A DNA stretch of 33,988 nt from the NCBI GenBank assembly GCA_016840855.1, contig JAEORO010000121.1:1-33988 (forward strand), read 5' to 3'. How positions within the stretch are numbered: position 1 is the first letter of the stretch; every line of letters begins with the position of its first letter. Below are positions 9,001 to 16,627 of this stretch, piece after piece. The notes beneath the pieces are model-generated. The model made no database searches. It had not been told where the DNA came from and worked only from the letters and a program-made list of their open reading frames with translations. Both the position numbers and the translations under genes were made by a program. The stretch comes from Candidatus Thorarchaeota archaeon. Lineage in GTDB: Archaea > Asgardarchaeota > Thorarchaeia > Thorarchaeales > Thorarchaeaceae.

Positions 9001-9567
9001 GCTCCAGAGTGGAGTGGTGTTGATCTCGAAGGTGTAGACATAGAAGTCGTCACAGCCCACAACGACCTCCTCAAATCCGTCCCCATCGAGATGTCCGCCT
9101 GCAACAGCATAGACTGGCTCAGGAAGTGACATGTTCATTTGAACTGCCTTATCTGCTCCAATCACAACGATGCCATAGTCTGTACCTATGAGGATCTCCT
9201 GACCGGAAGCAGCAGTGCCATCGATAGCTGCAATTGCGTGTGGTGTCGAGCCAAGTCTCAGCTTCCACAAGAGTGTGCTATTGTCATCGAAGAGGTACAG
9301 TGTACCATTCTGGGTGACAACCGCAACCTCATCTCGCAGGTCTGCATCGAAGTTGTCAACAACAAGATCCACGACCTGATTTCCTGTCGTGGTCGACCAA
9401 ACAATGGCTGTGTTGAACGGTGCAATCTCTGCGAGTGAGTGCGGAACCTCTTGAGCCTGTGGGCTCGTGATTGTGACGGGCTGTAAGCCTGTATCTGTTG
9501 TCTGGATTTGTAGTCCTGCGAGTGCGCAGACAACCAGTAGGGCTATGATCACATGATAGGTCTTCAT
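3094..9567 (-). CDS. Giant surface protein: beta-propeller head, ~65 TSP3 repeats, C-terminal anchor
   Basis: The protein has 2157 residues. An N-terminal signal peptide (MKTYHVIIALLVVCALAG) is followed at about 45-405 by FG-GAP/PQQ-like beta-propeller repeats of the type 'VGDLDGDG.EEVVVG' with 'LxVYSSSGxLxW'. From about 410 to 2115 it consists of thrombospondin type-3 repeats, about 65 by hand count. Most are 23 residues with the core DTDGDxLxDxxEV and a GTNP-like turn. The dense aspartates bind calcium in this family and give a stiff rod. One hydrophobic helix near 2125-2147 followed by KRYRD anchors the end. The ATG overlaps the stop of the upstream ABC ATPase (ATGA) and has a GGAGG site. 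The protein is predicted to be surface-exposed, secreted through Sec and membrane-anchored; adhesion or a cell-envelope fibre is likely. The target is unknown. Confidence 0.9.
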   Translation of the reverse strand: MKTYHVIIALLVVCALAGLQIQTTDTGLQPVTITSPQAQEVPHSLAEIAPFNTAIVWSTTTGNQVVDLVVDNFDADLRDEVAVVTQNGTLYLFDDNSTLLWKLRLGSTPHAIAAIDGTAASGQEILIGTDYGIVVIGADKAVQMNMSLPEPVYAVAGGHLDGDGFEEVVVGCDDFYVYTFEINTTPLWSYLSNGKVRLISGADIDADSRTEFVVASDGRRFTLLQDTGTIVFEKTSPTAIRVVAMGNLSFTSNWEMLYGNTNGTLNVWSDTGSLEFKLELGSSISALRVGDLVAGGEHEFALGTASNQLRVYSSSGVLAWNKTMGGQPNDIRFPDIGDTPPNAQVLVGTPNTLTIYNSTGWRVNQLTANGFAGALAIGDLDNFGGQEYAFGTNIGGVSVYGRDYDKDGLADAREIVMEGTLYNDPDSDNDNLNDGQEVLTYGTNPLKVDSDGDKLSDFAEVITFGTNPNAKDSDNDKLTDWQEIYLGTNPNQADTDGDSLTDYEENNVTLTLPTDPDSDSDDINDAQDDNDGDGLTNIQEVRITKTDPNDVDTNGNGISDYYDDQDGDNLANWKEIQLGTGVYDPDSDDDLLSDGYEVKISKTSPLNEDTDGDSLTDYEEVMIVHSNPLKADGDGDGLSDYDEYVVYGTSVSDSDSDDDDLNDGAEVNTYFTDPLNNDTDFDNITDGLEVNYWGSDPNSADTDLDNLNDYLECYVYFTNVTKSDTDGDTLGDGLEVFTYKTNATLVDSDFDLILDPDEVKYRGAPYFWNATNPHTFNATVLDGNWDYDNDTLTNYQEIYLTRTNPTLKDSGGSALTDDLEDSDLDGLTNFEELNVTFTHPRNPDTDGDNVKDGDEYSILGTDPNDEDSNDNGISDYDEDDDGDGLSNGIELYITHTIYNDTDSNDNGISDYNDDEDADLLPNWFEVEMTGTDPLYNDTNDNGTYDWEEDPDNDKLNNLEEFLNDCDPLAADTDSDQLTDGEEVLYTYTDPTDSDDDDDGILDGQDDQDNDGLTNLEELRTYGTNVTLWDTDGDRLRDGLEIDVGLNATDPDSDNDGLYDGWNDTNHNGIYEPLLGERGEDVNANGVVNIGETSPFEPDSDSDGLEDGEEYLYGTNPLKDDTDGDELLDGEEVNDYGTNPLKADSDSDLLSDYVEVELTHTNPNNMWYNATHTDYQIDSDNDLLSNGDEIDVYETNPGDFDSDNDNIGDGYEVLVYFSDPLSSDSDGDGLRDDDELFYGTNINIQDTDGDQLDDYVEVKLLGTNPLLASTYGNGTLDGQLDHDADGLSNALEIYGYHSNVTAPDTDLDGLKDGFEVYVSGTSPTDQDSDNDQLSDYVEYWIYHTDPSGTDSDSDGLDDYFEVYFSITSPTSWDSDGDTLSDGDEWNTYGTNPNSIDTDDDLLSDKLELDIGTDPLLNDTDGDTLSDWEEWILYDTDPTQADKDQDGLNDAEELENGTDWENWDTDFDTISDGDEVNIYKTSPINDDTDSDNIADADELFNSHTDPLMLDTDGDTIPDDLDDQDADGLNNYDEIYLYETNCTMVDTDLDLLSDYAEIFVWETSPTKFDSDDDGLGDWDELFYWSSDPNDRDTDNDGLEDSEEALTWHTLLNNTDTDSDNLTDYDEIKVFETDPLLFDTDGDSLGDGAELNIYNTSPLREDTDNDKLLDGQEINGFYMTFNISGVVSSRWVYTNPRVSDTDKDSLTDFEEVNMTNTDPTLYSTQGNNISDADWDIDGDLLTNQQEIRLTKTDPRMFDTDSDGKNDGADDEDRDLLTNYWECVLTKTDPRDPDSNDNGISDYNDDEDGDTLSNGEECKIYGTDPRNRDTDRDGLYDNEEVEDWGTNPLNKDSDGDGLEDGPEVNTWHTLPDSNDTDSDWLSDYEEVILTGTDPTTNMTHPGTLDRDWDSDSDGLTNWVELRVWHTLPNDPDFDNDDLIDGLEIILGTNINGSDTDFDMLTDGEEYLIYDTDPLLPDSDFDGLSDFEEVMVYDTDPLEEDTDEDRISDYDEVWGINPLGIATDPLEDDMDFDGLSDYRELFETPYSDPTISDSDSDGLNDYQEKTAYFTQPMNNDTDFDLLIDGVEVHTYHTNPREADSDGDGLDDYTEVVVLGTDPNNRDTDGDGIPDGQDFLPTIHWIFPVAGLIALAFVGAVGVKRYRD

Positions 9568-10562
9568 GGTGTGGTTCCTCCTATTTCACCAGGATTGTGT
9601 TTCCAGGGTTTTACCTGGAAATAGTCAAAGAAGTCAGCCTCAACCAGACTGACCTCTTCAAATGGTAGTTTCATTTCGTTGAGTCTCTTGATGATTGGTA
9701 GGATTTGCTCATCTGGGTCATCGATGAAAAGCTTCATCGCATTCCTACCAGCTGGCGCAGTGTACTGAACTCCTGGCAATGCATTGATTCGCCTGATAAT
9801 CTCGGGTGTCATGGCATGCATTACAAGACGGATGCTCTCACCCCTACCCGGGAGTGTTGAGATTAGTTCCTGTGGTGTGCCAAACTGACTCACATCACCT
9901 TCCTCAAGAAGGCATACTCGTGTACAATAATCAACAATCTCAAGGTCATGGCTGATGATGACCATGGTCGTGCCCAGTTCATAATTAAGTTCTTTCAGGT
10001 AGTTAAGGGTTTCATGCCGCAGATGTGCGTCTAAACCTGTGGTGGGCTCGTCAAGTAATAGCACGGGAGGGTTGTGTATCATCCCAAGGCAGATGGACAC
10101 TCTCTTCCGTTCTCCACCCGACAATCTGTCCACTCTCTTTGTGATGAGCTCCTCATCGAATCCTAGGATGGTGAGGATGTTTCTGGCTCGCTTCTCAATC
10201 TCCTTAGGTCTTAAACCGAACATTCGACCGAAGAACTGGGCGTTCTGAAGTGGGTTAAAATCATAATAGAGGCTCAAATGTTCCAGCTGTGGTACATATC
10301 CTACAAGGAGGCTTATCAGTCGAGCCTTTTTCGTGACATCATATCCGCCAACGAATGCCTTTCCATCAGTTGGGCTTATTTGACCGGTAAGCACTCTCAG
10401 CACTGTCGTCTTGCCAGCTCCCGAGGCTCCTATGATTCCCAGAAACTCCCTCTTGTTTGCGAAAAACGATGCTCCTTTCAGAGCGAAGAAATTCCCAAAG
10501 GCTACTTTGAGGTCGATGATGTCAATCTCCCTGTGCGTTTCCTTGGCATCAGGTTTTCCCAC
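9564..10562 (-). CDS. ABC transporter ATP-binding protein (second ATPase)
   Basis: The protein has 332 residues. Walker A is GASGAGKT (45-52), the Q-loop glutamine is near 92, the signature is LSGGE (147-151), Walker B is VLLLDE (167-172) and the switch histidine is H205. All catalytic elements are intact. A C-terminal ~90-residue domain, starting around PGRGESIRLVM, resembles the ACT-like regulatory tail (DUF4162 type) of ABC-2 exporter ATPases. The other ATPase in this operon has a matching tail (PSRGFAVGIVL), so the two are paralogues. The start is a GTG one base past the stop of the subtilisin-like gene; the overlapping ATG is in another frame. With a single permease gene present, the two ATPases may form a heterodimer. 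Confidence 0.92.
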   Translation of the reverse strand: MGKPDAKETHREIDIIDLKVAFGNFFALKGASFFANKREFLGIIGASGAGKTTVLRVLTGQISPTDGKAFVGGYDVTKKARLISLLVGYVPQLEHLSLYYDFNPLQNAQFFGRMFGLRPKEIEKRARNILTILGFDEELITKRVDRLSGGERKRVSICLGMIHNPPVLLLDEPTTGLDAHLRHETLNYLKELNYELGTTMVIISHDLEIVDYCTRVCLLEEGDVSQFGTPQELISTLPGRGESIRLVMHAMTPEIIRRINALPGVQYTAPAGRNAMKLFIDDPDEQILPIIKRLNEMKLPFEEVSLVEADFFDYFQVKPWKHNPGEIGGTTP

Positions 10563-10563
10563 A

Positions 10564-13500
10564 TCACACGCCTCCTACCTTGTCGCTCACGCGATCAAAC
10601 ATCTTGCGTCCTTCCTCAATGTCTTGCATGAGCACACGCAACGCCTCGATCTTCTGAATACGATCAAGGTCTTCTCTCTGTATGAGTTCTTCAAGCTGAG
10701 TGAATGCTGCCAGCAGTGCCATCAACGTGTTGTCAATCTCACGAACAAGATCAGTATCAATCTCCGGAATCCTGAGCCGCTTTCTCATCCTCCTACGGTT
10801 CCAAACTAAATAACCAATTAGTCCACCAAATATGCCAAGAGATGTCAATAGCGCAAACTCAGCCATGGTCAAGAATTGAGTTGTGGGTTCAGTGGGTGGA
10901 GTTGGTTCTAGTTCGTAGAGATAGAAACTTACACTCGCATATGTCATAGCGTATTTCTCATCACCCAAGATGAGGAATATGCCATTGATTTTTCCCTCCC
11001 TTCTCCAGTAACTTGGTGCAAATTGAGAGGAGTAGAGACCATCCTCCACAAAACCTGCAATAAAGAATGTAAGGCTTCCATTAGGTAGCTCATATGCAAT
11101 GGCAACGAACAAGTCATTTACAGGATTTCCATAGTAATCCTTCAAATTCAGATTTACATAGACACTTCGACCAGCTTCATAGTAGATTGTGTCCTCCGAG
11201 AGGCTTGTCGAAGTTGTAAGAGTGTTACGAAGCAAGAATTGATTCAGGTTATCGAGCAGTTTTCTGTTGTTGCACTTCACCAGATTCTTGTTCATGAATA
11301 TTTTAGATGATCCGAATATTGCGAGTTCTGGGTCAGTTGTATCTAGAACAATGACGCTGTTTCCATTGAGTCTGGCATTTGCTTGGGACTGGTTGTTCAT
11401 AATATAGGTGCCACCACCCAACCAGATGCAGTCCAGACCGAGACCCAGAGGTTTGGTTGTTACAATGTCAGTTGTGTTCTCTTCGTCATGACTTCCTGCA
11501 AGGAAATATCCATACTTTGTTAGCAACGGGTTGAGTATAGTCGTATTTGCATTATCATCATTATCGCCAAGAACGACGAGCGTGCCACCATTTTGGGAGA
11601 AGTCCCGTAAAATATCAATCTCTGTCTGATTGAACTCCTCAGTTGGCGCAATTATAAAGACAGTTGAGAAAGTCGTCAATAGACCTTCACTTAGCTCCAC
11701 TCCTGGAGTTTCGATGAGGTCCAGACCGACATCAGCCATTATTTTCTTCATATTTGAGAGACCTGAAAATGTAGTCATTCTGAAGGAGTCGAAGAGACTA
11801 GTGATTGATCCCAGGCTATCGAGATCATTCAAACTAAAGTCCATCCCCACAGAGCTATCATCTACGAAGTCTTCCTGAGCTAATGGAAAACCGAATCCAG
11901 TATCTCCGGTAAGATTTCCAGTGTCACCTAAGCCACCAATGTCTCCCATAAGCGACCCAAATCCACCTCCATGGGATGTATCAAGTAGCATCATCGCTCG
12001 TGGATATTTCAACACTCTTTCGAGTGTGATATTTGTACTCCATCCTAACTCAGTTTCAAGCACATAATCACACCTATGATACCCATCCATTCCAATTGGC
12101 GGAGCCATCAGAAACAGTGAGAAGTCATAGTATCCTTCGATTGTTTCAGCGCTTGTCAAGGACATGTTACCCCACTCTGTCGCATTCCCATAATTTGAGA
12201 TAGTGAGATTTCCTAATGATTCAGTGGTTGATAAGACAAAACTGTAAAGTCCAAAGTCTGCTGGGAATCGAATATCAAATGGGGCAAATGGTAGCTGCTT
12301 TGGAAATACTGATGTTGATGATATCGGAGTTATTATGAATACATCTCGCAGCAAAAAGTCGTCTAGGATTCCGACTCCTGCTGTAAGTAGTAGTTGCGTC
12401 GGATTAGAAACGAGATTCACAATTTGATCTAGTCCTGTGGAAACCGCCCAAGCTGCAGTTCTGATGCCCTCTGTTTCTGGTCGCCAATCTGTGACGAGCA
12501 CCTTTGCTTTGAATGGTTCTATCACATCATATGAGAAGTACTTTCCAAACATAGTTCCCTGATCTGCAGAACCCTCTACCACCAACATGGCTCCTATTGC
12601 TGTGGAATTCTCTTGTCCGATGTTCATAATTACAGCTCTCGATTGATATGTTTCACCTGCTTTAGCTATTCGTGGGACATCAGCTTCTACAACCATTAGG
12701 TCTCCTTGAGATAATGCCCCTGCAGGAATGCCATATTGCCACATGGCATTAATTGAAGCATCAAGAACTGTACGATTTTCTCCGAAGCCCATAGCTATCG
12801 TCACATTAACGAGCTCATCAGCGTCTAGAGTGCCAAAATCCCATTGCATTGCCAAACCAACGTCACCATCAAAAACAGTTGTTCCTGTCAGGTTATTATT
12901 TGACACGTGATTGGCAATATTGGAAGAGTTGCCAACTTCGAAGGCAGAAAGTGGAATACTTGAGTTCATTCCAACGTAAAAGTTGCCGTAACTCTCTGAA
13001 AGACCATATGCGAAAAGCTGCTGGTCATCAAGGTCATATTTACCATGATCTGCTTCACCATCAAGATAGAGGTCCATTGAATACGACACATACAGACTCA
13101 CATTCTCAACAGGGTCACTACCAAGATTGAGGATGAATGGAGTTATTCTGAATGCTGTTAAAGGCAGAGGTGAATAGAATGTGAGATTATATGACTCTAC
13201 CAATAATGTGACATAGATTGAGTCATTGAATGATAATACTCCTACATATCGGTTGTAAGGGACCGTGAGCGACTGTGAAACAACCTGGTGTAACTCTCTT
13301 TTGACATCAAACATCATCAGATTCATCGGGTCTTCGTTGTTCCATTTTAACGAGAACATTCCCATCATCAGGTGAATTCCTGAATCCTGAGGATTTCGTT
13401 GATCGAGGGCTACAAGAGTTGTTCCGAAACTGCTCATCAGCATCGTAGTTGATGCATCTGTTCCACTTGCAGTGACAAGTCCTAATGCAAGAAGAGGTAG

Positions 13501-14931
13501 ACTTGTAGTTCGCGTGTGTGGGTCTCCAGGTGTTTGCTGTGTACTTAGATAGTCGAATGCAGCTTGTAAATTGAGAAGCCCTGCTCCTCCATCATTTGCT
13601 CCATATCCGATTTGAGTCGCAGTATCTCTAAGTACATTCGCTAGGGTTATTGGAGTAGCTCTATCGAAAGCTTGTAGTAGGATTGCTACAGCTCCAGCGG
13701 TGATAGCAGCAGATGCTGCTGTTGTGTCTGCAATTGTATAGTTTTCATCTATAGTTTCACCAAGTGAACCTCCGAGTAATCCTCCGAGTCCTCCTAGGTC
13801 TCCAAGATCACCCAGCGATAGGTCGCCGAAACCAAGACTACTAAGACCAACTCCTGCTTTCGCTCCAACCACGCCAACTCCGGGAGCTACAAGATCTGGC
13901 TTTGTTAATAGTGAGAGAGAGGGGCCTCTCCCTGAGAAATCAGGAATCTCCTGATTTTCTGTGTCATATGCTCCCACGCAGAATGATGCGGCACTTCCTC
14001 CAGGTGACATTACTGTCAAATAGTCTGGTCCATCATCACCTGCTGCAGCTATTACGAGGATGCCCTTGTTGGCAGCAATCTCAATCGCCTCAGAAACCGC
14101 ATCATCAGGCGCACCAAGAGTATTGAATGGGAGCAAGATGATATCAGCGCCACGACTACTTGCCCAATCTATGCCTGACACAATCCAGCTAGGAGCAGCA
14201 AAGAGACCTCCCAAAGTCACCTTCGCAGAGAGCAGAGTCGCACCTGGAGCAATGCCTGCATACACTCCTCCTGACATGTTTCCCGTTCCTGCTGCAACCG
14301 AAGCCGCATATGTTCCATGTCCAACAAGGTCCAAGGGTAATGTGTCTGCCTCTACAAAGGATGCAAACGAAGAAACACTAAAGTCAGGATGGAGGGGGTC
14401 AACTCCAGTATCAAGAACTGCGATGACAGTACCAGTTCCATTATATCCTGCATCCCAAAGGTCTCTCGCTCCAATTCGGTCAATTAGGGGTACATAATCT
14501 TCTGAAGATGATGCCGAAGTCACAATATTTTGCGTTTGTTGAATAGCTGAAACCTCATTTGACCAAATTTTTGTGATGAATGACTCCTTAGCCAAGTCCA
14601 CGATAGAAGAACCTAACATCCTCACATGGAGCATCCCTATTGATTCAAAGGCTTCAATCAATTCCGCAGTTCGGTCTGCAAACAATATTGCATTCTTAGC
14701 TTTGAATGCTCCTACCTGTTCGTCATACCCCACAAGAACATCAGTATACTGGTTTAAGGAGGTCTGGTTGAGTAATGAATCATCAATCTTATCCATCGGT
14801 TCTACCAAATCTGGACTGATTGCAATAGCAGGTGGGAAAACTGATAGTCCACTGACTATAATGATACATACAAGAATGTATGCTACCACTTTCTGGGTCA
14901 GATGCACCATCGTATGTTTCAGTCCAGCCAT
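10564..14931 (-). CDS. Membrane-anchored subtilisin-like pseudoprotease with GldG/IFT52-like domain
   Basis: The protein has about 1455 residues from the ATG at 14931, which has a GTGAT ribosome site. (A TTG at 14946 would overlap the previous gene.) A signal or anchor helix lies at about 15-37. The peptidase S8 fold spans about 145-425: Asp174 in VLDTGVD and His205 in GHGTYAA are present. The expected GTSMAAP serine block reads DTTAASAAITAG, with alanine 405 (or threonine 404) at the serine position, and the oxyanion Asn of AAGN is Asp299. It is therefore predicted to be inactive. A Gly/Leu/Asp-rich insert occupies about 363-391. At about 1060-1235 a segment with 'FIIAPTEEFNQTEIDILRDF' resembles the GldG/IFT52 GATase-like domain. 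A transmembrane helix near 1352-1375 is followed by a 78-residue cytosolic helical tail. It sits between two ABC ATPase genes. Confidence 0.85.
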   Translation of the reverse strand: MAGLKHTMVHLTQKVVAYILVCIIIVSGLSVFPPAIAISPDLVEPMDKIDDSLLNQTSLNQYTDVLVGYDEQVGAFKAKNAILFADRTAELIEAFESIGMLHVRMLGSSIVDLAKESFITKIWSNEVSAIQQTQNIVTSASSSEDYVPLIDRIGARDLWDAGYNGTGTVIAVLDTGVDPLHPDFSVSSFASFVEADTLPLDLVGHGTYAASVAAGTGNMSGGVYAGIAPGATLLSAKVTLGGLFAAPSWIVSGIDWASSRGADIILLPFNTLGAPDDAVSEAIEIAANKGILVIAAAGDDGPDYLTVMSPGGSAASFCVGAYDTENQEIPDFSGRGPSLSLLTKPDLVAPGVGVVGAKAGVGLSSLGFGDLSLGDLGDLGGLGGLLGGSLGETIDENYTIADTTAASAAITAGAVAILLQAFDRATPITLANVLRDTATQIGYGANDGGAGLLNLQAAFDYLSTQQTPGDPHTRTTSLPLLALGLVTASGTDASTTMLMSSFGTTLVALDQRNPQDSGIHLMMGMFSLKWNNEDPMNLMMFDVKRELHQVVSQSLTVPYNRYVGVLSFNDSIYVTLLVESYNLTFYSPLPLTAFRITPFILNLGSDPVENVSLYVSYSMDLYLDGEADHGKYDLDDQQLFAYGLSESYGNFYVGMNSSIPLSAFEVGNSSNIANHVSNNNLTGTTVFDGDVGLAMQWDFGTLDADELVNVTIAMGFGENRTVLDASINAMWQYGIPAGALSQGDLMVVEADVPRIAKAGETYQSRAVIMNIGQENSTAIGAMLVVEGSADQGTMFGKYFSYDVIEPFKAKVLVTDWRPETEGIRTAAWAVSTGLDQIVNLVSNPTQLLLTAGVGILDDFLLRDVFIITPISSTSVFPKQLPFAPFDIRFPADFGLYSFVLSTTESLGNLTISNYGNATEWGNMSLTSAETIEGYYDFSLFLMAPPIGMDGYHRCDYVLETELGWSTNITLERVLKYPRAMMLLDTSHGGGFGSLMGDIGGLGDTGNLTGDTGFGFPLAQEDFVDDSSVGMDFSLNDLDSLGSITSLFDSFRMTTFSGLSNMKKIMADVGLDLIETPGVELSEGLLTTFSTVFIIAPTEEFNQTEIDILRDFSQNGGTLVVLGDNDDNANTTILNPLLTKYGYFLAGSHDEENTTDIVTTKPLGLGLDCIWLGGGTYIMNNQSQANARLNGNSVIVLDTTDPELAIFGSSKIFMNKNLVKCNNRKLLDNLNQFLLRNTLTTSTSLSEDTIYYEAGRSVYVNLNLKDYYGNPVNDLFVAIAYELPNGSLTFFIAGFVEDGLYSSQFAPSYWRREGKINGIFLILGDEKYAMTYASVSFYLYELEPTPPTEPTTQFLTMAEFALLTSLGIFGGLIGYLVWNRRRMRKRLRIPEIDTDLVREIDNTLMALLAAFTQLEELIQREDLDRIQKIEALRVLMQDIEEGRKMFDRVSDKVGGV

Positions 14932-14935
14932 CAAA

Positions 14936-16615
14936 TCACTTCTCAATAGTACCTTGAATCAGACCTCGTGTGATCGCGACATAGTAGTCTACCATGTCTG
15001 CTACTGACTTTGTTTTAACAATCTTAACTGCGATATCCTGGTCTTTTAGAGCTATTACGCATCTCTCAGCAACCACTTCCAAAGGCTCATCCGTGAAGAT
15101 TTTCAGGAGTTCCCCACGCTGAAGCACGAAGCGAACTCCCTTTACAGTTTCTAGAGTTCTTCTTGCTCTCGGGTCAACCTCCTCCAGCACAATGCCAACA
15201 GCAAACCCTCTAGAGGGCATTGACTCCTTTAACGAGGCTGGGCTTCCGAATGCAACTAGGCTCTTACCTCGCATGAATACCGCTACCTTGTCGCAGAACT
15301 CTGCTTCAACAGGATAGTGTGTAATGACTATGATTGAAGTTCCATACTCCTGATTGATATACGAAAGATAACTCCAGAGCTCATTTCGATTATCTGGATC
15401 CAAACCTGATGTGGGTTCATCCATGAGAAGCACTTTGGGCTTATGTGCTAAGGCAATTGCAATAGAAACCCGTCTCTGCTGTCCACCACTTAGTTCTCGG
15501 GTAGCACTATTTCCCTTCTCTAGGACGCCAAAGTCTCTGAGAAGTGTCTTTCCTCTTTGAATGAGTTGCCATTCTGGAATGTCATACTGCTTTCCAAAGG
15601 CAATAATATTCTCGAGAGGTGTGAAGGTTTCGTACATGTACGAAAGGTCCTGAGGGCAGTATCCAAAGAAGTGTCTGACTTTCTGTGTCTGTCTTGAGTC
15701 AATACCCGCGATTCTCGCAACTCCAGTACTAGGAATGTCACCAATTAACGCCTTCACAGTTGTGGATTTCCCTGCACCAGACTCGCCAATGATGGCTAGC
15801 ATCTCCCCTTCTCGCATCGAGAATGAAACATTTTCAATGAGTTTCTTTCCACTCTTGATTGCCACAGTCAGGTTTCTTGCTGCAAGTACATCCCTATACT
15901 CGGGAGCTTGTTTCCAAGCAAAGGGCATTATGTAGACCTTGTTCGCCAGAACTGTGAGGTTTGGATTATAACTGGGTCCAATCAGAAGCTGCGGCTGTGC
16001 AACCATGTAGATTTTTGGATCTCCAACCTCTTCCTCCGGAGCAACTCTTACTTCAAGAGTCCCCTCTGGGAGAATAGGAGATGGTTTAGTTGTTGCACCG
16101 ACAATTGATCCTTTGATCATGATTAAGGTCTTATCAGACCCTCTTCGACCCCATACAGTGCACTCGACTTCTTGGCTCTTCATTTTTTCAAGATCTTTCA
16201 CTGCTTGCTGTAAATCTCGACCATCATAATACAAGTCATCCGCCATATTCCTTTTCAAGTAGTTCTGGACGGTGATTTGTGTCGCAGCTACATCATCCTG
16301 AGATGAGCTCTCTCCGCCCACTGTCAGAACTTTATCAAGCTCTCCTGCTCGTTGCCTTCGAAGATCTTCTTCAACATAGATGGCAATTCTTCGTGTGAGG
16401 ACACCTTTCTTGACTTTCAAGACTCGACCCTTGAACTTCACTTCTTTGCCTGTTGATGTCAGCTTTCCTTCGACCTCGCAGTGCAATTCGCGGGTCTGTC
16501 GAGTGATGCACCAATCAATGGCCTCACCTACTCGAGCTCCTGAGAAGTATGCTTCTTCAACAAAAGCAGGCTTTTCTTCTTCAGGCAAATCTCTACTATC
16601 TGTGTCGAGAATCAT
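14936..16615 (-). CDS. ABC transporter ATP-binding protein with ~245-residue N-terminal extension
   Basis: The protein has about 559 residues from the ATG at 16615, which has a GGTGAT site seven bases upstream. A GTG at 16627 and an ATG at 16621 are alternatives but crowd that site. The ABC domain begins near 245: Walker A GESGAGKS (277-284), signature LSGGQ (375-379), Walker B VLLMDE (395-400), H433. The last ~90 residues form the same ACT-like tail as the second ATPase. The first ~245 residues match nothing I recognise; they are soluble, mixed alpha/beta, and contain a helix around the segment DLQQAVKDLEKMK. Such a long extension is unusual for an ABC-2 exporter ATPase and could couple it to a cytosolic partner. 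The upstream permease stop is 12 bases away. Confidence 0.9.
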   Translation of the reverse strand: MILDTDSRDLPEEEKPAFVEEAYFSGARVGEAIDWCITRQTRELHCEVEGKLTSTGKEVKFKGRVLKVKKGVLTRRIAIYVEEDLRRQRAGELDKVLTVGGESSSQDDVAATQITVQNYLKRNMADDLYYDGRDLQQAVKDLEKMKSQEVECTVWGRRGSDKTLIMIKGSIVGATTKPSPILPEGTLEVRVAPEEEVGDPKIYMVAQPQLLIGPSYNPNLTVLANKVYIMPFAWKQAPEYRDVLAARNLTVAIKSGKKLIENVSFSMREGEMLAIIGESGAGKSTTVKALIGDIPSTGVARIAGIDSRQTQKVRHFFGYCPQDLSYMYETFTPLENIIAFGKQYDIPEWQLIQRGKTLLRDFGVLEKGNSATRELSGGQQRRVSIAIALAHKPKVLLMDEPTSGLDPDNRNELWSYLSYINQEYGTSIIVITHYPVEAEFCDKVAVFMRGKSLVAFGSPASLKESMPSRGFAVGIVLEEVDPRARRTLETVKGVRFVLQRGELLKIFTDEPLEVVAERCVIALKDQDIAVKIVKTKSVADMVDYYVAITRGLIQGTIEK

Positions 16616-16627
16616 CTTCATAATCAC

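Noticed and set aside
3190..9438. Many open frames of 60-114 residues on both strands inside the giant gene
   Set aside because: The regular 69-bp repeats keep other frames open by composition. None has a ribosome site or a recognisable product.
14932..14946. TTG start of the subtilisin-like gene
   Set aside because: It would overlap the previous gene; the ATG at 14931 has a GTGAT site four bases past that gene's stop.
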